DNA of 64,000 nt, from positions 50,789 to 114,788 of the forward strand of contig JBCCHF010000019.1 of NCBI GenBank assembly GCA_039028895.1, written 5' to 3'. Positions 1-9,261 of the stretch are shown here, piece after piece; positions within the stretch are counted from its first letter, which is position 1; each line of letters opens with the position of its first letter. This DNA is from JAHDCJ01 sp039028895 (lineage in GTDB: Bacteria; Bacteroidota; Bacteroidia; Chitinophagales; Saprospiraceae). The notes below the pieces were generated by a model. The model worked only from the letters and a program-made list of their open reading frames with translations. It made no database searches and was not told the origin of the DNA. The translations under genes and the position numbers were made by a program.

Positions 1-1
1 A

Positions 2-748
2 CCATTGGCCATGAAAGGTAAACCACTTAAAGCTCAAATGCCAATTATGCTTTCTGTCTTTAATGATAATGAAGTTGTCTTTTCATGCTTCCAAACACCA
101 CCACGACAAATGATCATTTATGCACAAACCGATGATTGTGGAGCAGAAATAGACTATTTGATAAAGTTTTTAATTGATCATAACTATGATATGCCAGGTG
201 TGCTTGGTCGCAAGACCCTTGTCAATCAATTTGAATCGAGCTGGAGAAAAGCTACGGGGCATCAGTCAAAGGTGTTATTTGATCATTTGGTTTTTCAATT
301 AGATGAGTTGAATGATATCCCAATCTCTGATGGCAGTATCCGATTGGCAACCATGGATGATTACGAACTGGTGGCTCGATGGGTAAAAGACTTTATTGAA
401 GAGGCCACTCAAGATGACTCAGCATCATATAAAAAGGTGGCCAAAGACAAGATCGAAGGAAAAGCCATTTATCTTTGGGAAAATGAAGAAATAGTTTCAA
501 TGGCAGGAATTGACAGACCAACTACACATGGAATTACCGTAAACTATGTTTATACGCCACCAGAGTTCAGGGGAAAGGGTTATGCAAGTAGTGTGGTATA
601 TGAAATGTCAGCATTAATGCTCAGGCAATACGCATTTTGCGCTTTGTTTACGGATTTGGCCAATCCCACGTCAAACAAGATATACCAGGCGATTGGTTAT
701 CGGCCTATCAGAGCTTTTACCCAGTTGAGTATTTTTGAAGAAGCTTAA
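2..748 (+). CDS. GNAT family N-acetyltransferase (5' end outside window)
   Basis: Predicted acetyl-CoA-dependent N-acetyltransferase; the substrate cannot be told. The C-terminal third is a GNAT fold: a strand with NYVYTPPEFRGKGYASSVV, where RGKGYA is the pyrophosphate-binding motif A (R-x-x-G-x-G/A), followed by a FTDLANPTSNKIYQAIGY motif B region ending in the usual IGYRPI strand. The N-terminal half (EVVFSCFQTPP onward) matches the two-lobed GNAT proteins that carry an extra N-terminal lobe. The frame is open to the left edge and the first methionine candidates (TTG at 5, ATG at 11) lie in mid-domain, so the gene very likely starts upstream and is truncated by the window. Its stop codon shares TTAA with the stop of the convergent photolyase gene. 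Family assignment is firm, substrate unknown. Confidence 0.8.
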   Translation, partial: PLAMKGKPLKAQMPIMLSVFNDNEVVFSCFQTPPRQMIIYAQTDDCGAEIDYLIKFLIDHNYDMPGVLGRKTLVNQFESSWRKATGHQSKVLFDHLVFQLDELNDIPISDGSIRLATMDDYELVARWVKDFIEEATQDDSASYKKVAKDKIEGKAIYLWENEEIVSMAGIDRPTTHGITVNYVYTPPEFRGKGYASSVVYEMSALMLRQYAFCALFTDLANPTSNKIYQAIGYRPIRAFTQLSIFEEA

Positions 749-2169
749 ACCGAGGCTTTGTCTAGCCCTTCTTTATAGACCCGCAGGCATCTCTCCCGGG
801 CGGCCTTGTGGTTAACGACGGGATCAGGATAATCAGAGCTACCATATTCTGGTACCCATTTTTTGATATACTGGAATTCCTTGTCGAATTTAGTTTGTTG
901 ACTATAAGGGTTGAATACCCTGAAATATGGCGCTGCATCAGTGCCGCAGCCTGCTGCCCATTGCCAACCGCCATTATTACTCGCGAGATCAAAGTCCAAC
1001 AGCTTTTTGGCAAAATAAGCTTCTCCCCATCGCCAGTCAATCAACAAATGTTTGGTCAGAAAACTGGCAACGATCATTCTCACGCGATTGTGCATATAGC
1101 CTGTAGTATTGAGTTCTCTCATGCCAGCATCAACAATCGGGAAGCCAGTTTTTCCAGCGCACCAGGCCTCAAACTCTTTTTCGTTATTGCGCCATTCGAT
1201 CAACTCATACTTTTTCCTGAATGGATTGCCAACCACATGCGGGAACCAGGAAAGGATCATGGCATAAAAGTCCCGCCAGATCAATTCATTGAGATAAGTG
1301 TCACTTAAGCCAATAGCGTTTCGTGCTTTTTCCCGGATGCTTATTGTACCAAACCGAAAATGGATGCCCAACTTTGAAGTTCCATTTATTGCAGGGAAAT
1401 TCCTGGTTTGTCCGTAGTTTTTGATGAGGCCTCTTTTGACTAGCGAGGGCGGGAAGTCAATTCCAGATTTTTCAAAACCAATATCAAACAAACTAGGCAT
1501 GCTAACTGGACCCACAGTAAGAAAATTGTCAATGTGGTCTTCAGAAGGAAAAGCTTGTAAATATTTTGATTTAGCCAGGTCTGGCATTTGATTTTCCGGT
1601 ACACCGGACATCAGCTTATTTTTCCATTTCCTGGAGTAAGGGGTAAAAACGGTATAAGGCTCGCCATTATCTTTGACAACTTCCGCCTTTTCAAAAAGGA
1701 CATGATCCTTGAATGTATAAAATGAGATATTTCTATGGCTCAGCAGTTCGCGGATTGCAGAATCACGCTGAATAGCGTAAGGTTCGAAATCATGATTGGT
1801 ATAAACCGCTTTTATGTTCAGGTCATCCACAAGTCTTGCCCAAACTTCTTCAGGATCGCCGTAGGTGACTAACAGGCCTTTATTTAAAGCGATGATCTGT
1901 TCATTAATTTGCTTGAGCGCATGATGGATAAATTCTACTCGGGCATCGTTTTTTTCCTCTAGATCAGAAAGAATATTGCTGTCAAAGATAAATAAAGGTA
2001 AGATCGGCAACTTATTGCATAATGCATGATAAAGCCCTGCATTATCAAACAGACGTAAATCCCTTCTAAACCAGAAAATTGCAATTTCCTGCTCACTGAT
2101 GTTTTCCTTTATTTCTTGTGGTATAATTATTGCCAAGGCCTTAATTTTGCATGCAATTAAAAAAATCAA
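745..2169 (-). CDS. phr: Deoxyribodipyrimidine photolyase / cryptochrome family protein
   Basis: Flavoprotein that uses blue light to reverse UV pyrimidine dimers in DNA, or a related cryptochrome. The N-terminal photolyase domain starts with IAIFWFRRDLRLFDNAGL, the typical antenna-binding Rossmann region. The C-terminal FAD-binding domain shows GIHFRFGTISIREKARNA, ELIWRDFYAMILSWFPH, GYMHNRVRMIVASFL, then DFDLASNNGGWQWAAGCGTD and AAPYFRVFNPYSQ; these are the class I FAD and DNA-binding signatures. Length (about 470 residues) is normal. The start is uncertain: no in-frame ATG precedes the first strand, and the frame opens with TTG at 2169 or a second TTG 11 codons later. CPD versus 6-4 specificity cannot be read from motifs alone. 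Convergent with the acetyltransferase gene and probably monocistronic. Confidence 0.93.
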   Translation of the reverse strand: MIFLIACKIKALAIIIPQEIKENISEQEIAIFWFRRDLRLFDNAGLYHALCNKLPILPLFIFDSNILSDLEEKNDARVEFIHHALKQINEQIIALNKGLLVTYGDPEEVWARLVDDLNIKAVYTNHDFEPYAIQRDSAIRELLSHRNISFYTFKDHVLFEKAEVVKDNGEPYTVFTPYSRKWKNKLMSGVPENQMPDLAKSKYLQAFPSEDHIDNFLTVGPVSMPSLFDIGFEKSGIDFPPSLVKRGLIKNYGQTRNFPAINGTSKLGIHFRFGTISIREKARNAIGLSDTYLNELIWRDFYAMILSWFPHVVGNPFRKKYELIEWRNNEKEFEAWCAGKTGFPIVDAGMRELNTTGYMHNRVRMIVASFLTKHLLIDWRWGEAYFAKKLLDFDLASNNGGWQWAAGCGTDAAPYFRVFNPYSQQTKFDKEFQYIKKWVPEYGSSDYPDPVVNHKAARERCLRVYKEGLDKASV

Positions 2170-2245
2170 ATAATGCTAATGAAACTAAGAATTTTACTTT
2201 TTGTTTTCGGAGAAAAATGAATCTTCTTCAATAGCAGTATAATCA

Positions 2246-2839
2246 ATGAATATGAAAAGCATAAAATTTATCATTTTAAGCCTATTTTTGCTTATTAGCG
2301 TAGACGGGTTCTCCAAAAAAATTCCGGGTCAAATCTTATATTCATCAGATACCATTAACGTTATTTTTCAACTACCTACCAATTTATTAACTAAAGAACC
2401 CTTCTACGAATCCTTTCAGAATAAGGTTACGTATTTTGACTCAAATGATAACAAACAGATTCTGTTACCTTCAGAAGCAAACGAAATCAGGTTTATATAT
2501 GGACCTGACACTGTTCGAATGATCTCTGTTGATTATTCAAGAGAATTAGGGAATAGAAAGACATCTAGATCCAAAATATTTTTAAGGATTATTGTTGATG
2601 GGTCAACCAGGATATTCATTTTATACGGCAATAGTAATCATGAGTTTCATGACCCGGATCGGTATGTGCTTATCAAAAAGAATTTAAAAACCTTACTTGT
2701 GAAAAGTGTTGGATTTCGAAGAAGCATGGTTGAGTTTTTTGATGATTGCCTAAGTTTAATTGGGAAAATAAAAGGAAAAGAATATAAACATATGTCCTTG
2801 TTTACGATTGTTGAATTCTATAACACATCATGCCATTAA
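2246..2839 (+). CDS. Secreted protein of unknown function
   Basis: I do not recognise this 197-residue protein. The N terminus (MNMKSIKFIILSLFLLISVDGFS) has a short basic stretch, a hydrophobic core and a probable signal-peptidase site, so export to the periplasm or outer membrane is likely. No lipobox cysteine is present. The mature part is rich in charged residues, with an early segment ILYSSDTINVIFQLPTN and a later ILYGNSNHEFHDPDRYVLIKK that look like beta-strands with a turn. No T9SS sorting domain or catalytic motif is visible. It stands alone between the divergent photolyase and a convergent TonB receptor, followed by a strong hairpin terminator. Coding nature is supported by the signal peptide and the clean frame; function is open. 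Confidence 0.65.
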   Translation: MNMKSIKFIILSLFLLISVDGFSKKIPGQILYSSDTINVIFQLPTNLLTKEPFYESFQNKVTYFDSNDNKQILLPSEANEIRFIYGPDTVRMISVDYSRELGNRKTSRSKIFLRIIVDGSTRIFILYGNSNHEFHDPDRYVLIKKNLKTLLVKSVGFRRSMVEFFDDCLSLIGKIKGKEYKHMSLFTIVEFYNTSCH

Positions 2840-2864
2840 TGTGTCTAGTTTTCACCAAAACAAA

Positions 2865-2901
2865 AAAGACCCAATACCTGAAAGCATTGGGTCTTTCTTT
2901 T
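2865..2901. terminator. Bidirectional hairpin terminator
   Basis: Perfect 11-bp stem (AAAGACCCAAT at 2865-2875 and ATTGGGTCTTT at 2886-2896) around a 10-base loop, flanked by A-runs on the left and a T-rich tract on the right. It sits between the convergent ends of the small secreted protein (2839) and the TonB-dependent receptor (2940), so it can serve both strands. Confidence 0.85.
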
Positions 2902-2939
2902 ATCCTGGTAAATCTTTAAAATCCAGACTAATCCTGGTA

Positions 2940-5885
2940 TTACTTGAGTGTAAATGCTATACGGGCAAATAGATATCTTCCACCAAAGCTGAATTGTGGG
3001 GATCTACGTGAATAGATAAATCTTCCACTAGACTGGAAAGACATATCAGCTTCATCAGGGTAAATATCGAGTAGATTGTTAGCACCAATCGTAATCCGCA
3101 GATTCTCGAGGAAAGTAGCACCAACACTAAGGTCAGTTATTACCTTGCCGGCATATGCACAATCAATTCCTGTAGGATCATTAATCCCATCGCAATCATT
3201 TGAAGCTTCAGTTGTAGGGCCGAAATATGTATTGCGGAGGTAGATTGTAACAGGTTTGATATTCAAAGTATTGTTTAAAGTAAACTTAATTCTAGGTACA
3301 GCCTCTTCAAGATAGATGCGGCTTGTGCCATCGAAGTAAGTGTCTACTAAACCAGCAGCTTCAAGAACTGGAGATGCATTGATATCACCGACCCGCATTG
3401 TTTCAGAAAAAGTAGCAGCAAACTCGTTACTCAGGGATGTGCTTTCTCCAAATAGCATTTTATGCGAGATAACAAGATCAATTCCTTTTGACTGGGTGTC
3501 AATCGCATTTGCAAAAAAGGCTGCTCTTGTAGCCTGTGCCTGGTTGAAAATACTAATTAACTCAGGATTGGTACCAGGGGCGAACTGGCCTGTAAGAACG
3601 ATACGATCATCAATATTGACGAGGTATCCATCCAAGGTGATACGGAGTCCTTTGTCTGGAACTTTAATTGTGAGCCCGAGGCTAAAACTCTGAGATGTTT
3701 CTTCTTTCAGCTGTGGGATACCCAGAAGAGATGCTGCTCTTGAGTTATTACTAAATACACCAACTTCTTGTGCAGTGGTAACATTGTTCTCTGTAACAAA
3801 AATGGTTGAAGTTCTACTGAAGTGAATCTGGTGTAAAGAAGGTGCACGGAATCCAGTACTATGTGCCGCTCTTGCTGTGATATTAGGTGTGATCTTATAT
3901 CTGGTCGCAATTTTGTAATTGAAAGTTGATCCAAAATCAGAGTAATTCTCATAGCGGATAGCTGTTCCAATGAGAAATTCTTCCGAAATATCAAATTCAA
4001 CATCACCATATCCTCCAACTGAAGAACGTCTTGCATCAGTGTCATTGGACGGCAGGAAGCCTGCAAAACACTGTGAACCTGATGGTCTGTTACGGCCAAA
4101 GAAATCCGTTACCAGAATGTCGCTGGAGGTAATGCTATTAACTAGATTTAGATTAACATCGTAATTACCGTAAGAAAACTCGGAACCAGGAAGAACCTTG
4201 AAGTTCTCGTAGCGGTACTCTGCACCGAAAGCAACGTTGATACCTTTTATAGCGCCAAGGTCATCGAAATATTTGCTCATATCGGCATTACCAGTACTCT
4301 GAGTAAAACTATGACCACCCGCATCGAAGGTCAAAGGTGAAGCATTTTGCATAGTTGCATTATGCGTTTCGGTCATATTGAATTTAAATTTATTGGAACC
4401 AATAACATTACTCAGGTCAATGTTCCATCCTTTGACTTCTCCTCTAACACCCATAGTCGCAGACTGGTCGGTGATATTGGAATTGATCTTAGGTACAAAT
4501 CCATTGATATAAGCTGGTGTATAAGTTCTATTCTGATGTGGCAGCCTGTAGAAACAGCCTGACAAACCATCACGATAGCTCATGCCCCCAAAGCTGTAAA
4601 ACTCCATGTTGTCGCTCATTGGAATAACCATGTTAGCAAAAAACTTACCACCTCTGACCTGTGACTGTCCGACTCTCATGTTGTAGTCGCTACGGGTCTG
4701 ACCACGAGCAGCCAATTCAGCATCAGTGGCGTCAAAGTTTAGCAAGTCCTGGAGTTGATCCATAGTTGATGCTGCCAGGATTTCATCACGTAGGGTTTGG
4801 TCGAAGTGACTAACTTGCTGAGCATAATCCTGAACATCTGACATAGTGAGTGCACTGAGGTCAGCTCCATCCTGGGCTGCGACCCATTCAACAGCATTAT
4901 AGCCATTGAAAATCTGAGCACTGAAAGATTGCATCCTGTTTGTCCAGCCACGGAAGTTGAAAGCACCAGTCATATTAACGAAACCGCCATTGTTGCCTAA
5001 AGGAATACCGTAGTTGGCTGAAATCTCGTAGGTCTCACCATCAATATCTTTTTGTGGACTGGCGTTCTTGGTAAAATGTGCTCCGGTTGAAATATTAAAG
5101 TCAAGCTGGTTGACCGTATTTTTCAAACGCAGGTTAATGACCCCAGCAATCGCATCTGAACCATACTGTGCAGCTGCACCATCCCTCAGTACCTCAATGT
5201 TGCCGAGTGCTGCAGAAGGGATAGCGTTAAGATCAGTACCGACATTACCACGACCGAAAGTACCATTTACGTTTACGAGTGAACTGGTATGACGACGCTT
5301 ACCGTTAACAAGTACCAATACCTGGTCAGGACCAAGGCCGCGAAGTGAGGCAGGGTCGATATGATCAGTACCATCGGAAATGGTCTGTGTGTTTGATGAA
5401 AATGAAGGCGCTGCATAGTGCAGGATAGAGTTGATACTGGACTGTGGCGCTGCTTCTGTTAGCCTGTCAACGTCAATGACATCAATAGGGACAGGTGCAT
5501 CAGTGTTAGTCCTGTTGGCTGCTCTTGTACCAATAACAACGATTTCGTCGACGAGGACACCTTCCACCATAGTGATGTTAAGTTCCACATCAGCTCCTGC
5601 TCTCACAGTAACGTTAGCGTCCTGATCGGAATAACCGATATACGAGAACCTGAGAATGTAATTACCAGCATCAAGGGAAAGTGAAAAATTCCCTTCAAGA
5701 TCAGTTGTAGTACCACCACCGGTTTCCGTAATCAGGATGTTAACCCCGATTAAACCTGAGCCAGTCTCGTCGGTTACCTTCCCTGAAATTTTGCCCGCAT
5801 CTGATTGAGCATAGGTGAAGGCAGCCAGAGCCATAAAGAGGAGTGGCAGCATGAACAATTTAAAAAAGTCAATCATTCTTCTCAT
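2940..5885 (-). CDS. TonB-dependent outer-membrane receptor
   Basis: Outer-membrane beta-barrel that imports a ligand using TonB/ExbBD energy; the ligand (siderophore, cofactor or oligomer) cannot be named. I chose the ATG at 5885, giving MRRMIDFFKLFMLPLLF as a signal peptide ending near AFTYAQ; the reading frame is open 29 codons further upstream, but that stretch is not signal-like. Order: signal peptide, a carboxypeptidase-regulatory-like domain (GKISGKVTDETGSGLIGVNI, typical of Bacteroidota receptors), plug domain (VLVLVNGKRRHTSSLV, then IEVLRDGAAAQYGSDAIAGV), and a long 22-strand-type barrel ending in a terminal strand GGRYLFARIAFTLK. Length about 981 residues is normal. No SusD partner lies beside it, so it is not a classic SusCD pair. 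Confidence 0.93.
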   Translation of the reverse strand: MRRMIDFFKLFMLPLLFMALAAFTYAQSDAGKISGKVTDETGSGLIGVNILITETGGGTTTDLEGNFSLSLDAGNYILRFSYIGYSDQDANVTVRAGADVELNITMVEGVLVDEIVVIGTRAANRTNTDAPVPIDVIDVDRLTEAAPQSSINSILHYAAPSFSSNTQTISDGTDHIDPASLRGLGPDQVLVLVNGKRRHTSSLVNVNGTFGRGNVGTDLNAIPSAALGNIEVLRDGAAAQYGSDAIAGVINLRLKNTVNQLDFNISTGAHFTKNASPQKDIDGETYEISANYGIPLGNNGGFVNMTGAFNFRGWTNRMQSFSAQIFNGYNAVEWVAAQDGADLSALTMSDVQDYAQQVSHFDQTLRDEILAASTMDQLQDLLNFDATDAELAARGQTRSDYNMRVGQSQVRGGKFFANMVIPMSDNMEFYSFGGMSYRDGLSGCFYRLPHQNRTYTPAYINGFVPKINSNITDQSATMGVRGEVKGWNIDLSNVIGSNKFKFNMTETHNATMQNASPLTFDAGGHSFTQSTGNADMSKYFDDLGAIKGINVAFGAEYRYENFKVLPGSEFSYGNYDVNLNLVNSITSSDILVTDFFGRNRPSGSQCFAGFLPSNDTDARRSSVGGYGDVEFDISEEFLIGTAIRYENYSDFGSTFNYKIATRYKITPNITARAAHSTGFRAPSLHQIHFSRTSTIFVTENNVTTAQEVGVFSNNSRAASLLGIPQLKEETSQSFSLGLTIKVPDKGLRITLDGYLVNIDDRIVLTGQFAPGTNPELISIFNQAQATRAAFFANAIDTQSKGIDLVISHKMLFGESTSLSNEFAATFSETMRVGDINASPVLEAAGLVDTYFDGTSRIYLEEAVPRIKFTLNNTLNIKPVTIYLRNTYFGPTTEASNDCDGINDPTGIDCAYAGKVITDLSVGATFLENLRITIGANNLLDIYPDEADMSFQSSGRFIYSRRSPQFSFGGRYLFARIAFTLK

Positions 5886-6185
5886 AATATTTTGGATTTT
5901 GATTAATGATCTTGGTGTAAGGTTCAGGATGCCTGTTGAACGTGGCATTCGGAACGGGCAGAGAGTTGCCACAAGGGGAGAGGGTTGTCATAGTTCTTTG
6001 GGGTTAATGATAAAAAGCAATTAATTTGGAATTCTTCTGATTAAGAATTAGCTCAGAATGTTCTTTTTATACATTGACTTAACGATAATAAGAAAAAAAA
6101 ATGGAAAATCGAATTTTTGATCTTGAATCAAACAAGGAGGAGAAAGAAATTATCTCTAATTTCAACTTTTCAATTATGTCAGTAA
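5886..6185. other. Divergent intergenic region
   Basis: About 300 bp with no credible gene separates the TonB receptor start from the MBOAT start. It must hold both divergent promoters. The half next to the receptor is GC-richer and lies inside an open frame that I reject as coding; the right half is very AT-rich. I see one small inverted repeat (6030-6049) and no clear TAnnTTTG element. Confidence 0.6.
6030..6049. repeat. Short inverted repeat in the receptor/MBOAT intergenic region
   Basis: Perfect 7-bp arms AATTCTT and AAGAATT separated by 6 bases. It is AT-rich, and a chance occurrence is quite possible in such sequence; an operator role is only a suggestion from its position between divergent genes. 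Confidence 0.3.
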
Positions 6186-7625
6186 ATGGTTTTTAATTCG
6201 CTGCCTTTCCTGGTTTTCCTTCCAATAGTTTTCCTGCTTTATTGGTTTGTTGTAAATCGCAATTTCAGGGTGCAGAATGCTTTTCTGCTTGTTGCGAGTT
6301 ATGTTTTTTATGGATGGTGGGATTGGTGGTTTTTATCGCTCATCATCGCAAGTTCTGCTACAGATTTTTTTACCGGTATTCGCATTGGTGGAGCAACTAA
6401 TGAGCGAGAAAAACGGCTGTGGCTGTTGATGAGCGTGGTGGTTAACCTGACTATTCTCGGCTTTTTCAAATATTTTAATTTTTTTGTTGAATCGTTCGTG
6501 GATCTCTTCCAACTTGCGGGTGTATCACTGGATGTTAGTACCCTGAGTATTATTCTTCCTGTGGGGATTAGTTTTTACACCTTTCAATCGCTTAGTTACA
6601 CCATTGATATTTATAGGGGAAAGTTAGAACCGACTCGCGATCCAATTACGTTTTTCTCGTTTGTGGCATTTTTCCCACAACTTGTTGCTGGCCCTATTGA
6701 ACGTGCGACCAATTTGATTCCCCAATTTTCCAGGGAACGTAATTTTGACTATGAACAGGCAGTTTCTGGCTGCCGACTTATTCTATGGGGATTATTCAAG
6801 AAAATTGTAATTGCCGATGGATTGGCCCATACCGTTGACCTCATTTATGCCAATCCTTATGACCATTCGGGGTTAACTATTTTATTTGCTACGATCTGTT
6901 TTACATTTCAGATTTATGCCGACTTCTCAGGTTATTCAGACATAGCAATAGGTGTAGCCAGATTATTTGGATTTGACCTTATGACAAATTTCAGAACACC
7001 GCTTTTTTCCAAAACCTTCCAGGAACTTTGGCGGAGATGGCATATTTCATTATCTACCTGGTTTAGAGATTATTTCTATTTCTCATTAGGTGGCAACAAA
7101 GTGTCAACACCTCGATGGCTCCTGAATATGTTTCTTACCTTTTTAGTTTCAGGGCTATGGCATGGCGCGTCTATTAATTTTTTGATTTGGGGTGGTTTGT
7201 TAGGATTCATCTTTGCGCTTGAAGCCCTTATTCTTAAATACAAGGTCCTTAACTTTAGTTTGCCAACAATAATACAAATGTGGTATCCATTCCTGGTTTT
7301 TACGATTGCTTTTATCTTTTTCAGAGCCCAGACAATGCCAGAAGCATTTTATATGTTTAATGCGGTGTTTGATCCATCAGAGTATGCGATAACAGGGATG
7401 TCCCTGCCATCACTCTTTAAATCCCATGCCATTATGTGGCAATTTTCAGCTTCTTTTATTTTGTTTATGCTTATTGAAATTTTAATCGGAAAGAAGGATT
7501 TTGATTTATTGATACAACAGTCAAGAAGACCATTGAGATGGGGGACTTATTATTTTTTAGCCATTTGGATAATCTTATTTGGCAACTTTGATATTGAACC
7601 TACTTTTGTTTACTTCCAATTTTAA
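6186..7625 (+). CDS. MBOAT family O-acyltransferase (AlgI-like)
   Basis: Polytopic inner-membrane acyltransferase that passes an acyl group, usually acetyl, across the membrane for modification of a secreted polysaccharide. The 479-residue protein has about a dozen hydrophobic segments and the AlgI/PatA signature order: LPVGISFYTFQSLSYTID, FFPQLVAGPIERA, YADFSGYSDIAIGVARLFGF, ELWRRWHISLSTWFRDY and SGLWHGASINFLIWGG. His326 in the last motif is the invariant MBOAT catalytic histidine. Start is the ATG at 6186. The next gene begins 11 bp downstream and encodes an SGNH-like partner, so the two likely act as the membrane and extracytoplasmic halves of one O-acetylation system. No alginate genes are nearby, so the acceptor is unknown. 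Confidence 0.92.
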   Translation: MVFNSLPFLVFLPIVFLLYWFVVNRNFRVQNAFLLVASYVFYGWWDWWFLSLIIASSATDFFTGIRIGGATNEREKRLWLLMSVVVNLTILGFFKYFNFFVESFVDLFQLAGVSLDVSTLSIILPVGISFYTFQSLSYTIDIYRGKLEPTRDPITFFSFVAFFPQLVAGPIERATNLIPQFSRERNFDYEQAVSGCRLILWGLFKKIVIADGLAHTVDLIYANPYDHSGLTILFATICFTFQIYADFSGYSDIAIGVARLFGFDLMTNFRTPLFSKTFQELWRRWHISLSTWFRDYFYFSLGGNKVSTPRWLLNMFLTFLVSGLWHGASINFLIWGGLLGFIFALEALILKYKVLNFSLPTIIQMWYPFLVFTIAFIFFRAQTMPEAFYMFNAVFDPSEYAITGMSLPSLFKSHAIMWQFSASFILFMLIEILIGKKDFDLLIQQSRRPLRWGTYYFLAIWIILFGNFDIEPTFVYFQF

Positions 7626-7636
7626 TTTGTGTTTGA

Positions 7637-8590
7637 TTGAAACGGTTTTTAAGAAATAGCATTTTGTTTTTCCTTCCTTTTTTGGTTGGAATAATCATGC
7701 TATTCGTTCTTCCTCTGGACCGCCAGTTTGCCTATCATTTTTTGGAAAATGATTGTTATGGTCATGCTTCATGGATCCATGATCGTATTCATTTAAATGA
7801 AAATGAAATAGATATTGCGTTTTTGGGCACATCTGCTACCATCCAGGCCATTTATGAGGAGGCAATAGAAAACGTGCTGGATTCCACCTATGGACAAACT
7901 CCTCGATTGGCAAATCTGGGCTACTGTCGACCGGGTCGCAACTTGCATTATATCTTGCTAGAAGAGCTCCTATCAGAAAAAAAGGTCAATACGATCATCC
8001 TTGAAGTCAGGGAAAAAGAAGACAGGTATAGTCATCCTGTTTTCCCCAATCTGGCCAAAAGAGAAGATGTCCTGAAGCCAGTGTGGATGTTTAACAGAGA
8101 TATTGCCAGTGATTGGGTTAATGCATTATTGACGCGTTACGCATATCGAAAACAAAAGTTTTTACACAATTTGTCTTTGGAGTATCCAGTTGATACTCTG
8201 CTTTTTGGCTACGGGGCAGGAACGAGGATCGCTCCTGAAAAAGAATTACAGGAAATGCTGGAAAAAAGGAGAGAACCAAAGGCAGAGTTAAGTCAATGGC
8301 AAAAAGACTTTTACGCAAAATACCCTAAGGCTTATATTGAAAAAATTGCGGACCTCTGTGAGGAAAACGAAGTTAAACTGGTTTTTCTATTCCTTCATTT
8401 TTATGGGGTTCAAGCTGAGGAACCAACTGAACTCGACTATTACAATGGTTTAGGAGAGATTTGGTTGCCCCCAAAAGCAATTTTTGAGAAACCCTCAAAC
8501 TGGATGGATCCGGATCACCTCAATATTAACGGGGCAAACGAGTTGGCCCCATGGCTTGCCAGTAAAATTGCATCGATGCAAGGGGAATAA
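7637..8590 (+). CDS. Membrane-anchored SGNH-like protein, probable partner of the MBOAT acyltransferase
   Basis: Predicted extracytoplasmic SGNH-hydrolase-fold acyltransferase or esterase. One N-terminal membrane anchor (ILFFLPFLVGIIMLFVLPL) is followed by a domain with FLGTSATIQAIYEEAIEN, where Ser66 in GTS takes the place of the GDS-block nucleophile, then GYCRPGRN as a likely block II, and DPDHLNINGA near the C terminus, where Asp291 and His294 form the D-x-x-H of block V. Length 317 residues. The start is the TTG at 7637, just upstream of the basic-hydrophobic anchor; no better ATG precedes it. The arrangement parallels AlgI-AlgJ/AlgX and DltB-DltD pairs: acyl group exported by the MBOAT protein, transferred to a glycan by this one. 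That role is inference from pairing and motifs. Confidence 0.75.
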   Translation: MKRFLRNSILFFLPFLVGIIMLFVLPLDRQFAYHFLENDCYGHASWIHDRIHLNENEIDIAFLGTSATIQAIYEEAIENVLDSTYGQTPRLANLGYCRPGRNLHYILLEELLSEKKVNTIILEVREKEDRYSHPVFPNLAKREDVLKPVWMFNRDIASDWVNALLTRYAYRKQKFLHNLSLEYPVDTLLFGYGAGTRIAPEKELQEMLEKRREPKAELSQWQKDFYAKYPKAYIEKIADLCEENEVKLVFLFLHFYGVQAEEPTELDYYNGLGEIWLPPKAIFEKPSNWMDPDHLNINGANELAPWLASKIASMQGE

Positions 8591-8591
8591 C

Positions 8592-9239
8592 TTATGCTTT
8601 GCTCTTATTCAACAAACTTTTCCGGCCATACTTCGAGCAAATTGGACATGCATGCATATTATGGCCTCTTGCGGGACAATATTCCCTGCCAAAAAAGATG
8701 ATCTGAAGATGGAGTTTATTCCATATCTCTTCCGGGAATAATCGTTTAAGGTCTTTTTCTGTCTTTTCAACATTCTTACCAGTAGACAATCCCCATCGAA
8801 AGGCCAACCTATGGATATGGGTATCGACCGGAAAAGCAGGGTGTCCGAAAGCTTGCGACATTACAACAGAAGCTGTTTTGTGACCAACACCTGGCAATGC
8901 TTCAAGGTCTTCAAATGACTCAGGTACCTTTCCATCATGTTTTTCAAGGATGATCTTTGACAATTCTGAAATCGCTTTTGACTTTCGAGGAGACAGACCA
9001 CAAGGCCTTATGATCTCTCTGATTTTGTCAACAGGCATCTCTGCCATATCAACTGGATTGTCGGCCTCGGCAAACAGGAGAGGGGTGATCTTATTGACCC
9101 TAGCATCTGTGCATTGTGCAGAAAGTAAAACTGCAATTAAAAGGGTGTAAGGGTCTGAATGCGTGAGAGGTATGGGGGTTTCGGGGTATAGCTCTTCGAG
9201 CATTCTGGCGATGTCGGCAGCTTTCTCCTTTTTCGTCAT
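8592..9239 (-). CDS. nth: Endonuclease III (DNA glycosylase/AP lyase)
   Basis: Base-excision repair enzyme that removes oxidised pyrimidines and cleaves the abasic site. It has the SAQCTDARVNK helix, the helix-hairpin-helix LEALPGVGHKTASVV with catalytic Lys121, and VDTHIHRLAFRWG with catalytic Asp139. Length 215 residues is normal. The C-terminal iron-sulfur region is not the E. coli pattern C-x6-C-x2-C-x5-C: here Cys188 is followed by nine residues, Cys198-Pro-Ile-Cys201, and no fourth cysteine follows. I believe similar GREYCPARGH...CPIC ends occur in other Bacteroidota, but whether a cluster forms cannot be judged here. The gene begins 22 bp after the HD-Pnk stop and looks like the last gene of the RNA-repair operon. 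Confidence 0.93.
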   Translation of the reverse strand: MTKKEKAADIARMLEELYPETPIPLTHSDPYTLLIAVLLSAQCTDARVNKITPLLFAEADNPVDMAEMPVDKIREIIRPCGLSPRKSKAISELSKIILEKHDGKVPESFEDLEALPGVGHKTASVVMSQAFGHPAFPVDTHIHRLAFRWGLSTGKNVEKTEKDLKRLFPEEIWNKLHLQIIFFGREYCPARGHNMHACPICSKYGRKSLLNKSKA

Positions 9240-9261
9240 TTCTTTTCAGGTATCTTAATGG

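Noticed and set aside
5886..5972. Upstream extension of the TonB receptor frame (29 extra codons)
   Set aside because: It would place a basic, non-signal-like stretch before an excellent signal peptide that begins at the ATG at 5885.
6186..8590. AlgI-like gene as part of an alginate pathway
   Set aside because: None of the alginate polymerase, export or epimerase genes are present; MBOAT proteins modify many glycans.
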